DNA of 64,000 nucleotides from an uncultured Lachnospiraceae bacterium (GCA_910579865.1 CAJTXA010000007.1:1-64000), one strand, 5' to 3'. Counted from the first letter of the stretch, positions 8,825 through 18,501 are shown. Program-made: numbers and translations. Notes: generated from the letters alone by a model not told the origin.

Positions 8825-8861
8825 ATTTCCATTTTTTGGAATAAAAAAAGGAGAGATTAAT

Positions 8862-8990
8862 ATGAACGATTTAAAAGAATTAGGAAAATTGATGAAAGAG
8901 CACCCTATTCTTATTGTTACAACATTGGCAGCGATGACAGTAGGTGCAATTTTGGGAGCAACCGCATTTTATCAGGGGTGGTTAGGATGA
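8862..8990 (+). CDS. Small single-helix membrane protein (42 aa)
   Basis: An ATG preceded by AAAGGAGAG opens a 42-codon frame: MNDLKELGKLMKEHP, then a membrane helix (ILIVTTLAAMTVGAILGATA) and a short FYQGWLG end. The charged amphipathic start followed by one helix is typical of small accessory proteins in ABC export or immunity operons. It leads the cluster that continues with a 59-residue membrane protein, an ATPase and a permease. It is not obviously a bacteriocin precursor, since there is no leader with a double-glycine site. Confidence 0.65.
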   Translation: MNDLKELGKLMKEHPILIVTTLAAMTVGAILGATAFYQGWLG

Positions 8991-9075
8991 ATGGGGAGGT
9001 AAATATAAAAAAAGAGCACATGTTCCTAGTTTCAACTGGCAAAGAAAAGGTGGGCAGCTTATAAAGGAGGCAAAA

Positions 9076-9255
9076 ATGATGCGTCATATCTATATTCGTG
9101 GAATGATTGGCTTAATCTGGCTGATTACAGCCATTGTATGCGGCATATCTAGAAATTTCCAAATGATGGGACTTTATATTATTTTGGCAGGTGTTTTTTT
9201 ATATTCTGCATATACAGTATGGAAGAAAGAAAAAGACGACAAAGGGGGCAGGTAA
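9076..9255 (+). CDS. Small two-helix membrane protein (59 aa)
   Basis: The frame MMRHIYIRGMIGLIWLITAI continues with a second helix (MMGLYIILAGVFLYSAYTVW) and a charged tail. AAGGAGG is at 9064-9070. Its stop is 1 bp before the ABC ATPase start, so the genes are coupled. Two-helix proteins of this size commonly precede lantibiotic- or bacitracin-type ABC genes. The function is not known. Confidence 0.7.
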   Translation: MMRHIYIRGMIGLIWLITAIVCGISRNFQMMGLYIILAGVFLYSAYTVWKKEKDDKGGR

Positions 9256-9256
9256 T

Positions 9257-10186
9257 ATGGAAGGAGCACTTCTGATTGTCAAAAATCTAAAAGCATGGTA
9301 CAGTGAAGAAAAAATGGTGCTTTCAGATTTTTCTTTTGAACTGGCTGAACATGAAGTGGCGGGGCTGATCGGGCTAAATGGAGCTGGGAAAACTACAGTG
9401 ATGAAAATGATCACAAACCTATGGAAACCGACAGAGGGAACAGTAGAGCTTTTTGGAGCAACCCTTGAAAATACATCTTATGATGTATTCAAGCGCATGG
9501 GAAGCATTATTGAATTTCCTACATTTTATGAACATATGAGTGGGAAGGACAATCTGCAGCTCCACTGTGAATATATGGGGTATTACAGTAAAGATAGCCT
9601 GACTGAAGCCCTAGATATGTTAGGACTTTCCAAGGCAGCGGATAAACCAGTAAAAAGATATTCGTTAGGAATGAAGCAGCGTTTAGGAATTGCCCGCACC
9701 ATTTTGTGTAAGCCGGAACTAGTGGTGCTTGATGAACCAACAAATGGGTTAGACCCAGCAGGGATGAAACAGATTAGAGACTTGTTTCAGATGTTATCAA
9801 CAGAGTATGGTATTACATTTCTGATATCTAGCCATCTTCTTTCAGAAATGGAAAGTATTGCAAATACCATTGGTATTATCAGCCGTGGAAAATTGATAAG
9901 GGAAATTTCTATGCGGGAAATTTCTGAAATGAATACAGCCTTTATAGAGCTTTCGGTAGAAAATACACAAAAAGCCGCTTATATACTTTCGGATAAAATG
10001 AAGTTGAATAATTTTAAGATTATGAATGATTCCAAGATTCGTATCTATGAGATTTCAGTGACAACGCAGAAAATTTCAAAAGAATTGCTTCTAAATGGAG
10101 TAGAAATTATATCTATCACAAGACATACAGAATCATTAGAGGATTATTTTCTGAAAATAACAGGGGAGGCGGAGAAATCATGTTAA
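9257..10186 (+). CDS. ABC transporter ATP-binding protein (BcrA/immunity type)
   Basis: ATG at 9257 is chosen because GGGGGCAGG precedes it; an earlier in-frame ATG at 9191 lies inside the upstream small gene. The 309-residue ATPase has a Walker A (GLNGAGKTT), a signature YSLGMKQRLG, a Walker B (LVVLDEPTNGLDP) and a SSHLLSEME switch. The C-terminal 90 residues are the accessory domain usual in BcrA/NukF-like ATPases that export or give protection from peptide antibiotics. It overlaps the permease gene by 7 bp. Confidence 0.88.
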   Translation: MEGALLIVKNLKAWYSEEKMVLSDFSFELAEHEVAGLIGLNGAGKTTVMKMITNLWKPTEGTVELFGATLENTSYDVFKRMGSIIEFPTFYEHMSGKDNLQLHCEYMGYYSKDSLTEALDMLGLSKAADKPVKRYSLGMKQRLGIARTILCKPELVVLDEPTNGLDPAGMKQIRDLFQMLSTEYGITFLISSHLLSEMESIANTIGIISRGKLIREISMREISEMNTAFIELSVENTQKAAYILSDKMKLNNFKIMNDSKIRIYEISVTTQKISKELLLNGVEIISITRHTESLEDYFLKITGEAEKSC

Positions 10187-10884
10187 AGTTAATTAAACTT
10201 GAATGGAAGAAAAACAATATCGGGAAATATATCCGTAATATAGTTATTTTAACAGCTCTTCTGTGTCTGTTTATATTTGCCCTTGCTTTTTTGGGAATTG
10301 CAAATGATCCAGATGGGACACTGGATGCTGCGTCAGGAATGGATACAATTTCTTCTCCAATTGAATTGTTTACAGGTATGACGTTTCTTATTTTTACAAG
10401 TGTTATGCTGGCATCTTTTATTGTGAGTGCTTATAAAAATAAAACAATGAATTTGATGTTTACTTATCCAGTGAAGCACCAGAAAATATTAGTATCCCAA
10501 ATGATAGCGGTGTGGATTTTTAATTTTGTAGCATTGGTATTGTCAAAATTTGTAATTTATCTATGTATATTTATAGGCTCAAGGTATATGTGCTCATCGT
10601 TTGCGGTTGACTTTGACATTAGCAGTTTATCCTTTTATATTCAGTTGATCCTAAAATCCTTTGTTATTGTAAGTATGAGTTTTATTGCGTTGTTTGTGGG
10701 AATGGCGATGAAATCTTCAAAAGCAACGATGATTACTTCGTTTTTACTGATTTTTCTTACACAGGCAAATGTAGGTGATTTTACAATGGCAGATAATGCA
10801 GTATTTCCACTTGTATTGACTATCGTATCTTTCACATTTGCTATATTGTCAATATACAATGTGGAAAATAAAGATTTATTGTAA
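10180..10884 (+). CDS. ABC-2 type permease (lantibiotic/bacitracin export type)
   Basis: This 234-residue protein has about six membrane helices, beginning with the MLKLIKLEWKK lead usual for BcrB/NukE-type permeases. It overlaps the preceding ATPase gene. Together with that ATPase it forms a small exporter, probably for cationic peptides or a lipid-linked drug target. One permease only is present, whereas classical lantibiotic immunity systems have two, so it probably works as a homodimer. Confidence 0.82.
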   Translation: MLKLIKLEWKKNNIGKYIRNIVILTALLCLFIFALAFLGIANDPDGTLDAASGMDTISSPIELFTGMTFLIFTSVMLASFIVSAYKNKTMNLMFTYPVKHQKILVSQMIAVWIFNFVALVLSKFVIYLCIFIGSRYMCSSFAVDFDISSLSFYIQLILKSFVIVSMSFIALFVGMAMKSSKATMITSFLLIFLTQANVGDFTMADNAVFPLVLTIVSFTFAILSIYNVENKDLL

Positions 10885-10952
10885 AATTTATGAAATATCC
10901 GAGTTTTGTAACATTTCATCTATGTTTTTATATAAATTTTTTTCCTCTTCGG

Positions 10953-10981
10953 ACATTTCTGTAACATTTGAATTTTATAAT
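10953..10981 (+). promoter_or_regulatory. Direct-repeat activator site and -10 of the FtsX-type ABC operon
   Basis: ACATTT at 10953-10958 and 10964-10969 (11 bp apart) is followed after 6 bp by TATAAT (10976-10981). Repeat unit, spacing and distance to the -10 are identical to those at 5936-5964 before the two-component genes. A further GTAACATTT occurs near 10909. It is a probable binding site of the response regulator at 5992. Confidence 0.65.
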
Positions 10982-11024
10982 GTTCTTATCAACAGGCAGA
11001 AAGCCTTGAAAGGAGCATTTGATT

Positions 11025-11690
11025 ATGAATGTATTGCAAACAATTGATCTGAAAAAGTATTATGGCAGTGAACCGAACATTACCTGCGCTCTGGATAGTG
11101 TCAGTCTGTCTGTGGAACAGGGGGAGTTTGTGGCAGTGGTGGGAACTTCCGGCAGCGGTAAGTCTACCCTGCTCAATATGATGGGGGGACTGGATACGCC
11201 TACTTCTGGCAGTGTCATCGTTCGTGGGGATGAGCTGGCAGAAAAGAACGATGAAGAACTAACGATATTCCGCCGTCGTAATATTGGCTTTATTTTTCAG
11301 AATTATAACCTTGTTCCAATTCTAAACGTATATGAAAATATTGTTTTACCTGTAGAATTGGACGGTGATATGGTAGATGAGAAATTTATGGATGAGATTG
11401 TAAGGATGCTGGCTTTGGAGGATAAGCTGCAAAATATGCCAAACAATCTCTCAGGAGGACAGCAGCAGCGTGTGGCTATTGCCCGTGCCTTGATTACAAA
11501 ACCTGCCATTGTTCTGGCTGACGAGCCTACTGGTAATCTTGACAGCAAGACGAGCGCCGATGTGCTGGGATTGCTAAAGTGCACTAGCATGAAATTTAAT
11601 CAGACCATTGTTATGATTACTCACAACAACGAAATCGCTCAACTTGCCGACCGTATTGTAAGAATTGAGGACGGCAGGATTGCAGGATAG
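11025..11690 (+). CDS. ABC transporter ATP-binding protein (BceA/MacB-like)
   Basis: ATG at 11025 has AAGGAG nine bases upstream; a TTG at 11019 is less likely. The 221-residue ATPase has a Walker A (GTSGSGKST), a Q-loop in [10 protein letters not shown], a signature LSGGQQQR and a Walker B ([12 protein letters not shown]). The insertion pattern ([17 protein letters not shown]) is typical of ATPases that drive FtsX-type permeases by mechanotransmission. It is followed 14 bp later by its 797-residue permease. Confidence 0.92.
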   Translation: MNVLQTIDLKKYYGSEPNITCALDSVSLSVEQGEFVAVVGTSGSGKSTLLNMMGGLDTPTSGSVIVRGDELAEKNDEELTIFRRRNIGFIFQNYNLVPILNVYENIVLPVELDGDMVDEKFMDEIVRMLALEDKLQNMPNNLSGGQQQRVAIARALITKPAIVLADEPTGNLDSKTSADVLGLLKCTSMKFNQTIVMITHNNEIAQLADRIVRIEDGRIAG

Positions 11691-11704
11691 GGAGGTGGCA
11701 GATC

Positions 11705-14098
11705 ATGACATGGCCTTTTGAAAATAACACCAGCAAGGTGGAAAAGAGATTGGCAAAGCGAAGTATAAAAGCGGATAAGCGTCGGAGCACTTTTGTGATT
11801 ATTACCATTGCTCTTGCCGTTTGTCTTATGGGAACTCTTTGTTTTATTTACTCGGCACAGAAGATGCAGACCTTAGATTATATTTTAGGACAGTATCAGG
11901 CAGGTTGTGACAGACTGACTCACGAAGAGGTTGTGCGACTTGCCAATATGGGACGGTTTGAAAAATGGGGTTATGCCGCAGACGCTGGGACTGCTCGTTA
12001 CCAAGATAGCGTTTTAAACATCAGCTTTGTCAGTACAGAAATGATTGATCTGATGGGCTATGGCAAAATCACTGGAACCTATCCCCAGAGGGAGAATGAA
12101 CTGTGTATCGATCGATCCTTTTTCCGTTATTTTAACCTTCCAGCAGAAGTTGGTCAAATAGTCACACTGAATCTGGGTGGAGATGAGAGACCCTATACGA
12201 TCACAGGTATTTTAGAAACAGAGAACAATAGTCGGATTTTTACAGTTTGGATTGCAGAAACTGCTGTGAATATGGACAGTCATAAGGTTCCTTATGAGCT
12301 GCGATTCCGTTTTGCTGGGAGTCAGGGGGTACAGCCAGATCAGCTTCGTTTGGAAATAGAACAGTTTTTTAGAGAAATGAATATCCCAGAGGAACAGACG
12401 TTTTACAGTTCCAACTACTTTAGTATAGTGGATCTCTATCTGGGAGGAGAGATGGAGATCTATATTTTGGCGGGTTTAATTGCTGTCATTTGTGCAATTG
12501 TAGTCTATAATATTTTCTATATCTCTGTAATGGGAAAAATGCGAGAATACGGCCGTCTAAAGGTACTTGGAGCAACACCAGAGCAGCTAAAACGAGTGGT
12601 AAAACGAGAACGGAGATTCCTGACTGCAATAGCAATTCCCCTTGGGCTGATTTTTGCCATGATAATTGTATTGGTTATGGTACCAGGCTATTGGTCCTGG
12701 AGTGACAATATCAAATTTACGATAGTTATTTCCCTTCTGACCTATGTGACAGTTCTAATCTCTACTAGAAAACCTCTGTCAATGGTAGGAAAGGTATCTG
12801 CCATTGAAGCCATTCGGAGCATCGCTTATTCCAAGCAGCAAAGCCATAACATTTCCAGACAACTGCACCGCCGTTTGACCATGACTCGTCTGGCTTTGAT
12901 GAATTTTTCCCGAAATCGTAAAAAAGCATTTGTAACAGCCCTTTCCTTAAGTCTGACTGGGATTTTATTTCTCTGTATTTCCGCTTATGCAAACTCGATC
13001 GATATAAAAGAAATGGCTCAGTCCCAATTCGGAGATAGAAGCCAGTATCTTTTGCAATATGAGAATTATGTAGGTGAGGAGTTTGTTACAATGCAGAAAG
13101 AGAATCCCCTAGGAGCGGCTTTGCAAGAAGAGCTTGCAAAAATTCCAGGTATAGATTTTATTACAGCTTATAGTACAGCTTGTGTGGAAATTCCCGCCAT
13201 TAGTGCAATACCAGGGAATCGGGAGCATGAGCCCTTCTTAGTCAGAGGAATTTCAGAGACACAAATGGCAAAGTTATATTCAAAAAAAGCAGTTTTGGAT
13301 GGAATTACAGATTACCAGCAGTTGATGGAGCAGAATGGTATTTTGGTCTGCCCATCAGGCAATACCTTAAAAACAATTTATAGAACCAACTATCAGGTGG
13401 GTGATACGGTTACTTTTTCTTGTTACAACGGACAGATAAAAACATATACCGTTATGGGGATTGTCGAGAATATTCAGCTATGTAATAGTGCCCATTTTTT
13501 TATTCTGCCTGAGGAAGAGCTATCTGTGCTTTATCCTGAGATCACAGATTTTACCAGCTATGTGAACCTTCATACAGAACAGGACAGTGAACAGTTGCGG
13601 AGAATGGTGTTTCGTGCCGTACCTGATATTCGGATTTCAGTTTCTAGTGTGGACGATTTGGCCTCCGAGCTGGAGGTTGGACTAAAGAATGAGCTGACAA
13701 GAGATTATGGTATTCTAATATTTATCTTTCTATTTTCGCTAATTAATCTTGTAAATACGTTGATTACAAACCTTTTAGCCCGTCAACAGGAGTTTGGCGT
13801 ATTTCAGTCCATTGGAATGAGCAATCGGCAGTTGTCCAAAATGTTGTCCTATGAATGTCTATGTTATATCGGGATCACACTGCTTGTTACCCTGACAGTC
13901 GGAACAGTATGTAGTTTGGTTGTATGTAATATTTTTGCTCAGGTTGGTTTGTTTGGAAAGCTTACTTATCATTTTCCAGTACGTCAGATGTTATTATTTA
14001 CAGCTGCACTGCTGCTGGTACAAACAGTATTTTCTATTTGTGCAGTTCAGTATACCAAAAAGCTTTCGCTTGTGGAACGGATTAAAGCAGTAGACTGA
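11705..14098 (+). CDS. Large FtsX/MacB-fold ABC permease
   Basis: This 797-residue protein has an N-terminal membrane helix (residues 27-46), a large outer domain, an FtsX core around 255-370 containing MREYGRLKVLGATPEQLKR, a fourth helix plus a second outer domain from about 420, and a second FtsX core at 665-790 containing QEFGVFQSIGMSNRQLSKM. Two cores in one chain with about eight helices is the duplicated type found beside two-component systems. The probable role is defence against cell-wall peptides or lipoprotein transport. The shared promoter site ties it to the kinase at 6678. Confidence 0.88.
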   Translation: MTWPFENNTSKVEKRLAKRSIKADKRRSTFVIITIALAVCLMGTLCFIYSAQKMQTLDYILGQYQAGCDRLTHEEVVRLANMGRFEKWGYAADAGTARYQDSVLNISFVSTEMIDLMGYGKITGTYPQRENELCIDRSFFRYFNLPAEVGQIVTLNLGGDERPYTITGILETENNSRIFTVWIAETAVNMDSHKVPYELRFRFAGSQGVQPDQLRLEIEQFFREMNIPEEQTFYSSNYFSIVDLYLGGEMEIYILAGLIAVICAIVVYNIFYISVMGKMREYGRLKVLGATPEQLKRVVKRERRFLTAIAIPLGLIFAMIIVLVMVPGYWSWSDNIKFTIVISLLTYVTVLISTRKPLSMVGKVSAIEAIRSIAYSKQQSHNISRQLHRRLTMTRLALMNFSRNRKKAFVTALSLSLTGILFLCISAYANSIDIKEMAQSQFGDRSQYLLQYENYVGEEFVTMQKENPLGAALQEELAKIPGIDFITAYSTACVEIPAISAIPGNREHEPFLVRGISETQMAKLYSKKAVLDGITDYQQLMEQNGILVCPSGNTLKTIYRTNYQVGDTVTFSCYNGQIKTYTVMGIVENIQLCNSAHFFILPEEELSVLYPEITDFTSYVNLHTEQDSEQLRRMVFRAVPDIRISVSSVDDLASELEVGLKNELTRDYGILIFIFLFSLINLVNTLITNLLARQQEFGVFQSIGMSNRQLSKMLSYECLCYIGITLLVTLTVGTVCSLVVCNIFAQVGLFGKLTYHFPVRQMLLFTAALLLVQTVFSICAVQYTKKLSLVERIKAVD

Positions 14099-14107
14099 CT
14101 TTACTTG

Positions 14108-14190
14108 AAAAATCATCATAACCTTCTTTTTTATAAATTTGTATTTGGAAAATTATTTTGCACGAAAAAAAGGAGGTTATGGTGATTTTT
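14108..14190. terminator. Long bidirectional hairpin terminator
   Basis: Arms at 14108-14132 and 14166-14190 are complementary over about 25 bp with one G-T-type exception, with T runs on both outer sides. It separates the FtsX permease gene from the reverse-strand LacI fragment. Confidence 0.7.
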
Positions 14191-14193
14191 TCG

Positions 14194-14344
14194 TTAAGGT
14201 GTTCTTATAAAGCGGATTGTAGATTCTCTTGCGATAATACGGGACTCCAATTCATACATACATGGTTCTGTGCCATTGTTGATCTGATCTAGCAGTATTT
14301 CTACAGATTTTTTTCTAATTTGTGGCACAACGGCAAGTCTGTGT
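14194..14344 (-). pseudogene. LacI-family regulator, C-terminal fragment
   Basis: The reverse strand reads PHRLAVVPQIRKKSVEILLD, then a loop and LESRIIARESTIRF before a stop at 14196-14194. This is the last 45 or so residues of a LacI/GalR regulator (RKKSVEmLL and the final strand L.SRLIxRxST). The DNA-binding domain and most of the sugar-binding domain are gone, and the fragment joins a glycosidase fragment on the opposite strand. Confidence 0.6.
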
Positions 14345-14570
14345 GGCATTGAAAAGGTAGGATTTGAGCAGGATCCTGCAGCGATGGAACGGGCGGTACA
14401 GTTTGATCTGACACTACATGCTATGATGTTTATGCAGACTGGGATTCCTATGTTATACAGCGGAGATGAGTTGGCGCAGGTAAACGACTATAGCTATAAG
14501 GATGATCCAAAAAAAGCAGGGGACAGCTGTTATCTTCACCGAGGCAAATTGAGATGGGAGCAGTCAGAGC
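14345..14570 (+). pseudogene. GH13 glycosidase (amylosucrase-like) internal fragment
   Basis: The frame reads VGFEQDPAAMERAVQFDLTL, then MMFMQTGIPMLYSGDELAQV and a YKDDPKKAGDSCYLHRG segment. This is the region after the catalytic aspartate of GH13 sucrose-active enzymes, where GxPxLYSGDE is diagnostic. The barrel start and catalytic residues are missing. An open frame from 14384 to 15058 runs on into a different enzyme family, so it is not a real gene. Confidence 0.6.
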
Positions 14571-15142
14571 ATATGCAGGATTTGCATGTCCAAGCTTATG
14601 GTTTTTATTATTTGGAACAAAGGAATGGAGAAAAAACGGATAACAGCGACAAATCTCTTTTGCTCTATCGAGCTGATAGAGGCTTTTCAGGTAATCCATA
14701 TGAAATGAGAAAGCGAGACAGAACATATTCTATGGATTCCCTTCCGCAAGAATATAGCAGCTTTGGAACAGGTGACTATAGAATAACTTCCTTGAGAGTG
14801 CAAAATAGAGATGGAAGTCAGGCAGTGGAACTACGCTATAATGGATACTATGTACAAGAAGGAAAATATGCCATTCCAGGTTTGCCAGCGGTGTATGCAG
14901 AAAATGGGGAAGCACAAACTTTAATTATTCGGCTAAAAGATTCTTATTCTGGTTTAGAAGTTGAACTATATTATGGGATATTAGAAGAAATGGATATCAT
15001 TACAAGGGCTGTAAAAATAACAAATCAGGGAACAGACAGGACGATAGTTCCAGCTTAGGCGACTGGTTTCCAAATGAAAAAAAGCTTGGCTGTACATTAA
15101 AGGAGCTAACAGAACGTATCACAGCAGAGGGGATGGAATTTT
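14571..15142 (+). pseudogene. GH36 alpha-galactosidase remnant with internal deletion
   Basis: After the GH13 fragment the same frame continues with RTYSMDSLPQEYSSFGTGDY and ELYYGILEEMDIITRAVKI, the N-terminal beta domain of GH36 alpha-galactosidases. At about 15050 it jumps, with a frame change, to [20 protein letters not shown], which belongs near the active site of the same enzyme. Roughly a third of the protein has been lost between the two pieces. With the LacI and GH13 fragments it points to a former raffinose/sucrose operon. Confidence 0.6.
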
Positions 15143-15143
15143 A

Positions 15144-15236
15144 AGAACTAAAATAGAGGATAATCCTAAAAAGCCACAGTATATTATTACGGTGTGGGGA
15201 ATTGGGTATAAATTAGGAGAGATAAAAGATGAGTAA
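15144..15236 (+). pseudogene. Response regulator, last 30 residues only
   Basis: The frame [20 protein letters not shown] plus GYKLGE is the final winged-helix hairpin of an OmpR-family regulator (the YIxTVWGxGYK signature). It ends with a stop that overlaps the start of the histidine kinase gene, the normal coupling for a regulator-kinase operon. The receiver domain and most of the DNA-binding domain are deleted, leaving the kinase without its local partner. Confidence 0.7.
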
Positions 15237-16179
15237 TAAAACAATCATATTTTTTTTGTCAGCTATAATTTTGGTTTTATTTTTTATTATTTTCTATCAA
15301 CAATTTATTTTTCGGCATGGGATACAAACAAAGATTAGGCAGATTAATGAAAAGTTGGAAGAAATTTTAGAAACAAATAGTGATGAAAAGGTGATGATAT
15401 TTACAGATAATCCTGTTTTAATGGAATTAGGAAAACAAATTAATGGCCTGTTAATTGCGCATCAGAAAGTAAAAGCAGATTTTAAAAAAGGAGAGATTTC
15501 TTCTAGAAAAATGTTATCGAATATATCCCATGATATAAAAACACCTTTGACTGTGATATTAGGATACTTAGAAATTATACGTCTAAGTTATGCAGAAGAT
15601 GAAATGTTAAAGAAAGTAGAAGCAAAGGCGAAACAGGTAATGGATCTGATCAATCAGTTTTTTACATTAGCAAAATTGGAAGCAGGAGATATGGAAATCG
15701 ATCTTTATAAAATAGATATCTGTGAAGTATGTAAAGAAAATGTTTTGGAGTTTTATGAAATTTTGCTACAGAAAGAATTTAAAGTAGAATTAGTTATTCC
15801 AGAAACTCCTATTTTTGTACAGGGAAATAAAGAAACACTTCAGAGAATTTTATATAATTTACTGTCAAATGTTATACGTTATGGTAGCGAGGGAAAATAT
15901 TTGGGAGTTTTTTTACATCAGAATAAAAGTAGTGTATTTGTAGACGTAGTAGATAAAGGAAAAGGAATTGAGCAAAAATTTGCATCGAGTGTATTTGATA
16001 GACTTTATACTATGGAGGATTCTAGAAATCGAGAAATACAAGGGAATGGATTAGGTTTAACAATCGCAAAAAATTTAGCTGTTCAGTTAGGAGGCGATTT
16101 GCTTTTAGACAGCATACCCAATAAAAAAACAACTTTTACATTAAAGTTAAAAAAGATAAATTATGAAATAAAAAAATAA
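15229..16179 (+). CDS. Sensor histidine kinase, orphaned
   Basis: This 316-residue kinase has one N-terminal membrane helix (residues 5-23), a HAMP-like linker, an H-box with His101 ([15 protein letters not shown]), an N-box ([13 protein letters not shown]) and G-boxes ([20 protein letters not shown]). The gene looks intact. Its cognate regulator gene upstream is reduced to about 30 codons, and the operon promoter has probably gone with it. It may be silent, driven by read-through, or cross-talking with another regulator such as that at 5992. Confidence 0.85.
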   Translation: MSNKTIIFFLSAIILVLFFIIFYQQFIFRHGIQTKIRQINEKLEEILETNSDEKVMIFTDNPVLMELGKQINGLLIAHQKVKADFKKGEISSRKMLSNISHDIKTPLTVILGYLEIIRLSYAEDEMLKKVEAKAKQVMDLINQFFTLAKLEAGDMEIDLYKIDICEVCKENVLEFYEILLQKEFKVELVIPETPIFVQGNKETLQRILYNLLSNVIRYGSEGKYLGVFLHQNKSSVFVDVVDKGKGIEQKFASSVFDRLYTMEDSRNREIQGNGLGLTIAKNLAVQLGGDLLLDSIPNKKTTFTLKLKKINYEIKK

Positions 16180-16215
16180 TTTATAACTGTTTATCTGGCA
16201 GGAAAAGGAAAATCT

Positions 16216-16256
16216 CCTCCCCTTCTCATTATTATTTGAAAAGGGGAGGTAAAGTT
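16216..16256. terminator. Hairpin between convergent genes
   Basis: CCTCCCCTT (16216-16224) pairs with AAGGGGAGG (16241-16249). On the reverse strand the stem is followed by a T-rich stretch, so it best serves the chemoreceptor gene; it may also stop the kinase transcript. Confidence 0.6.
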
Positions 16257-16273
16257 AAAAAGATATGTAAAAT

Positions 16274-18304
16274 TTAATAGAGTTTAAATTTTTGTACCAT
16301 TTTATTTAATATTTCAGCCTGTGAAGCTAGTTCCTCTGAAGTTGCAAAAGTTTCCTGAGAGGCTGCAGAATTGTCTTGTATACTATGAGTGATTTTTTCA
16401 ATTCCTGTACGAAGCTGTTTCATATTTTCAGATTGAATTGCTACATTTTCTGCTGTTTTTTGAATCATTTCATTTACTTGGTCTACAGCTTTTACCGAGT
16501 CTTTTAGGGAACTCATAGTACTGGAAGCGATATTATTTCCTTTATTAATTTCTTCTATTGAAATTTCAATTAATTCTTTTGTTGTATTTGCTGCCTTAGA
16601 ACTTTCTAATGCTAATTTTCCAATTTCATCAGCAACCACAGCAAAACCTTTTCCTGCTTCACCTGCACGAGCAGCTTCTATAGAAGCATTTAAAGATAAA
16701 AGATTGGTTTGTGATGCGATATCTTCGATTGTTTGGATGATGCCAACTACTTTTTGTGAAGTTTCATAAATTTTATTCATAGCATCCATCATCAATTTCA
16801 TTTTTTCTTGGTTTTGCTCAATCATAATAGTAGTTTGTGCAGTCGCTTTAGCAGAAGTTTCGGCTTCTTGACGGCTGTTTTCCACTTGATCAGCAACAGC
16901 GTTTGTGGTTGTTGCAAGCTGCTCAATGGATGTAGATTGTTCTTCGGCAGTTTCTGCTAGAATTTGAGAGGCGGTAGCAAGCTCAGTAGCTCCAACAGAA
17001 ACATGTTCCGAACTTTTGTGAAGTTCAATCATAACTTGATTCATAGAACTAGAAATATTAAGTAGGGCAGTTTTGATTTTCTGAAATTCACCAATATAGT
17101 TATTTTTTAAATGAATACTTAATTCTCCATTCGCAATTTGTGCTAATATTTCAGATGTTTCATCAATATATGTAATGTATTCTTTTAAACGGTTGACTGT
17201 TTTTTGAAAAGATTCACCTAGTTCTCCAATTTCATTTTCACTTGTTATAGAGAGGTTAACATCTAAATTTCCACAAGCGAGCTGTTGTGCGATATGATTT
17301 AGTTCTAGAATTGGTTTTGTTAAATTTGTAGCACTTTTCTTAATACGAATCGCTATCAATAAAATACCAATGGAGAAAATAAGAACTAATATAATGATCA
17401 TTGTGATTAACATTTTATAATATTCAGAAAAAGGTAAACTACTAAGTACAATATATCCAGTGTCTCCAGCATATTGAAATGATCCATATTTAGTAGAGCC
17501 GTTTATTTTATATTTTAAAAATATATCTTTTTTTGATGCAACAGCATCAATAATATTTTGAGATACATCGATTTCTTTTATATTTTTTTGGATAAGCTCA
17601 GTTTGTGGATGATAAAGAAATGTACCAGTTTCAGATAATAATATAATATATCCATTACGACCAATCTTATATTCACTCATAATCTTTGTCATATGATCAA
17701 GAGAAATATCCATACCAACTGCACCAAGTACAGCTCCAGTAGTATCATCATAAACTGGAGATGCAGCACTTAAAATCATAGTTCCAGTTGAAGAATCGAT
17801 ATATGGTTCTGTTAAAATGGTTTTCTTTGTTTCAATACAACTGTACCACCCGCGTCCTGTAATATCCCAACCTTCTTCACTGGTAAAACCATCAGATTGT
17901 GTCAATATACTTGCATCAAGATCAGAGATCCATACAGCCATAACATTTTCAGAATCAGTATTTGCGATATTAACTAGGTAGTTCATAACAGTATCCATTT
18001 TTTCAGACTGCCAAATATCATCTCCTGCTTTCGTTTCCATCATAACAGACTTAATTTCTGGGTTGACAGCTAATTGTTCTACACTTTTTGTATACTGTTC
18101 TAGGAATCCCGTCAGTTGGTTTGCGGCTGCATAGGATTCCATTGTAAGTTCAGTTTCTTTTTGCGTAATAATCAATGAACTTACCATATAGGTTGCAACA
18201 ATTGCTATTAATAAAAGTACAAAAATAGCGCTGCCTCCAATTTGCTGAAAGATTTCATTTGTTATTTTTTTCTTTGCATTTGTTTTCTTTTTAGGCTGTT
18301 TCAT
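16274..18304 (-). CDS. Methyl-accepting chemotaxis protein with Cache-type sensor
   Basis: This 676-residue chemoreceptor has a membrane helix near residues 22-46, an extracellular double-Cache-like sensor to about 290 ([28 protein letters not shown] and [14 protein letters not shown] are typical of Cache_1), a second helix near 297-318, a HAMP domain, and a methyl-accepting coiled coil with the tip [20 protein letters not shown] near residue 530. Cache domains of this kind bind amino acids and other small metabolites. The ligand is not predictable from sequence. It has its own sigma-A promoter and stands alone. Confidence 0.93.
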   Translation of the reverse strand: MKQPKKKTNAKKKITNEIFQQIGGSAIFVLLLIAIVATYMVSSLIITQKETELTMESYAAANQLTGFLEQYTKSVEQLAVNPEIKSVMMETKAGDDIWQSEKMDTVMNYLVNIANTDSENVMAVWISDLDASILTQSDGFTSEEGWDITGRGWYSCIETKKTILTEPYIDSSTGTMILSAASPVYDDTTGAVLGAVGMDISLDHMTKIMSEYKIGRNGYIILLSETGTFLYHPQTELIQKNIKEIDVSQNIIDAVASKKDIFLKYKINGSTKYGSFQYAGDTGYIVLSSLPFSEYYKMLITMIIILVLIFSIGILLIAIRIKKSATNLTKPILELNHIAQQLACGNLDVNLSITSENEIGELGESFQKTVNRLKEYITYIDETSEILAQIANGELSIHLKNNYIGEFQKIKTALLNISSSMNQVMIELHKSSEHVSVGATELATASQILAETAEEQSTSIEQLATTTNAVADQVENSRQEAETSAKATAQTTIMIEQNQEKMKLMMDAMNKIYETSQKVVGIIQTIEDIASQTNLLSLNASIEAARAGEAGKGFAVVADEIGKLALESSKAANTTKELIEISIEEINKGNNIASSTMSSLKDSVKAVDQVNEMIQKTAENVAIQSENMKQLRTGIEKITHSIQDNSAASQETFATSEELASQAEILNKMVQKFKLY

Positions 18305-18339
18305 AATAAGTCTCCCTGTTATATCTTTATTTATCTTTT

Positions 18340-18368
18340 ATTGTATCGCTATTTTTTAGTGAATACAA
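18340..18368 (-). promoter_or_regulatory. Sigma-A promoter of the chemoreceptor gene
   Basis: On the reverse strand TTGTAT (18368-18363) and TACAAT (18345-18340) are separated by 17 bp, about 35 bp ahead of the start codon. No flagellar sigma-D promoter was seen here. Confidence 0.65.
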
Positions 18369-18501
18369 TAAAAATTTGACTTTTTTTGATAAAATTGTGA
18401 AAAAATAACGATTTATTTCCAAAAAAATTTTTTTAAGGTGAAACTTTTTATACGAAAAAGAAATCCAATAAAGTAGAAGGGTATAAAGGAGGTGAAAGAC
18501 A

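Noticed and set aside
8987..9064. A 25-codon frame between the two small membrane proteins
   Set aside because: The ATG overlaps the preceding stop but has no separate ribosome binding site, and the peptide has no recognisable feature.
14384..15058. A 224-codon open frame that could be taken for an alpha-amylase-like gene
   Set aside because: It begins within GH13 sequence, changes to GH36 sequence without linker, lacks catalytic residues and a ribosome binding site, and ends at a deletion junction.
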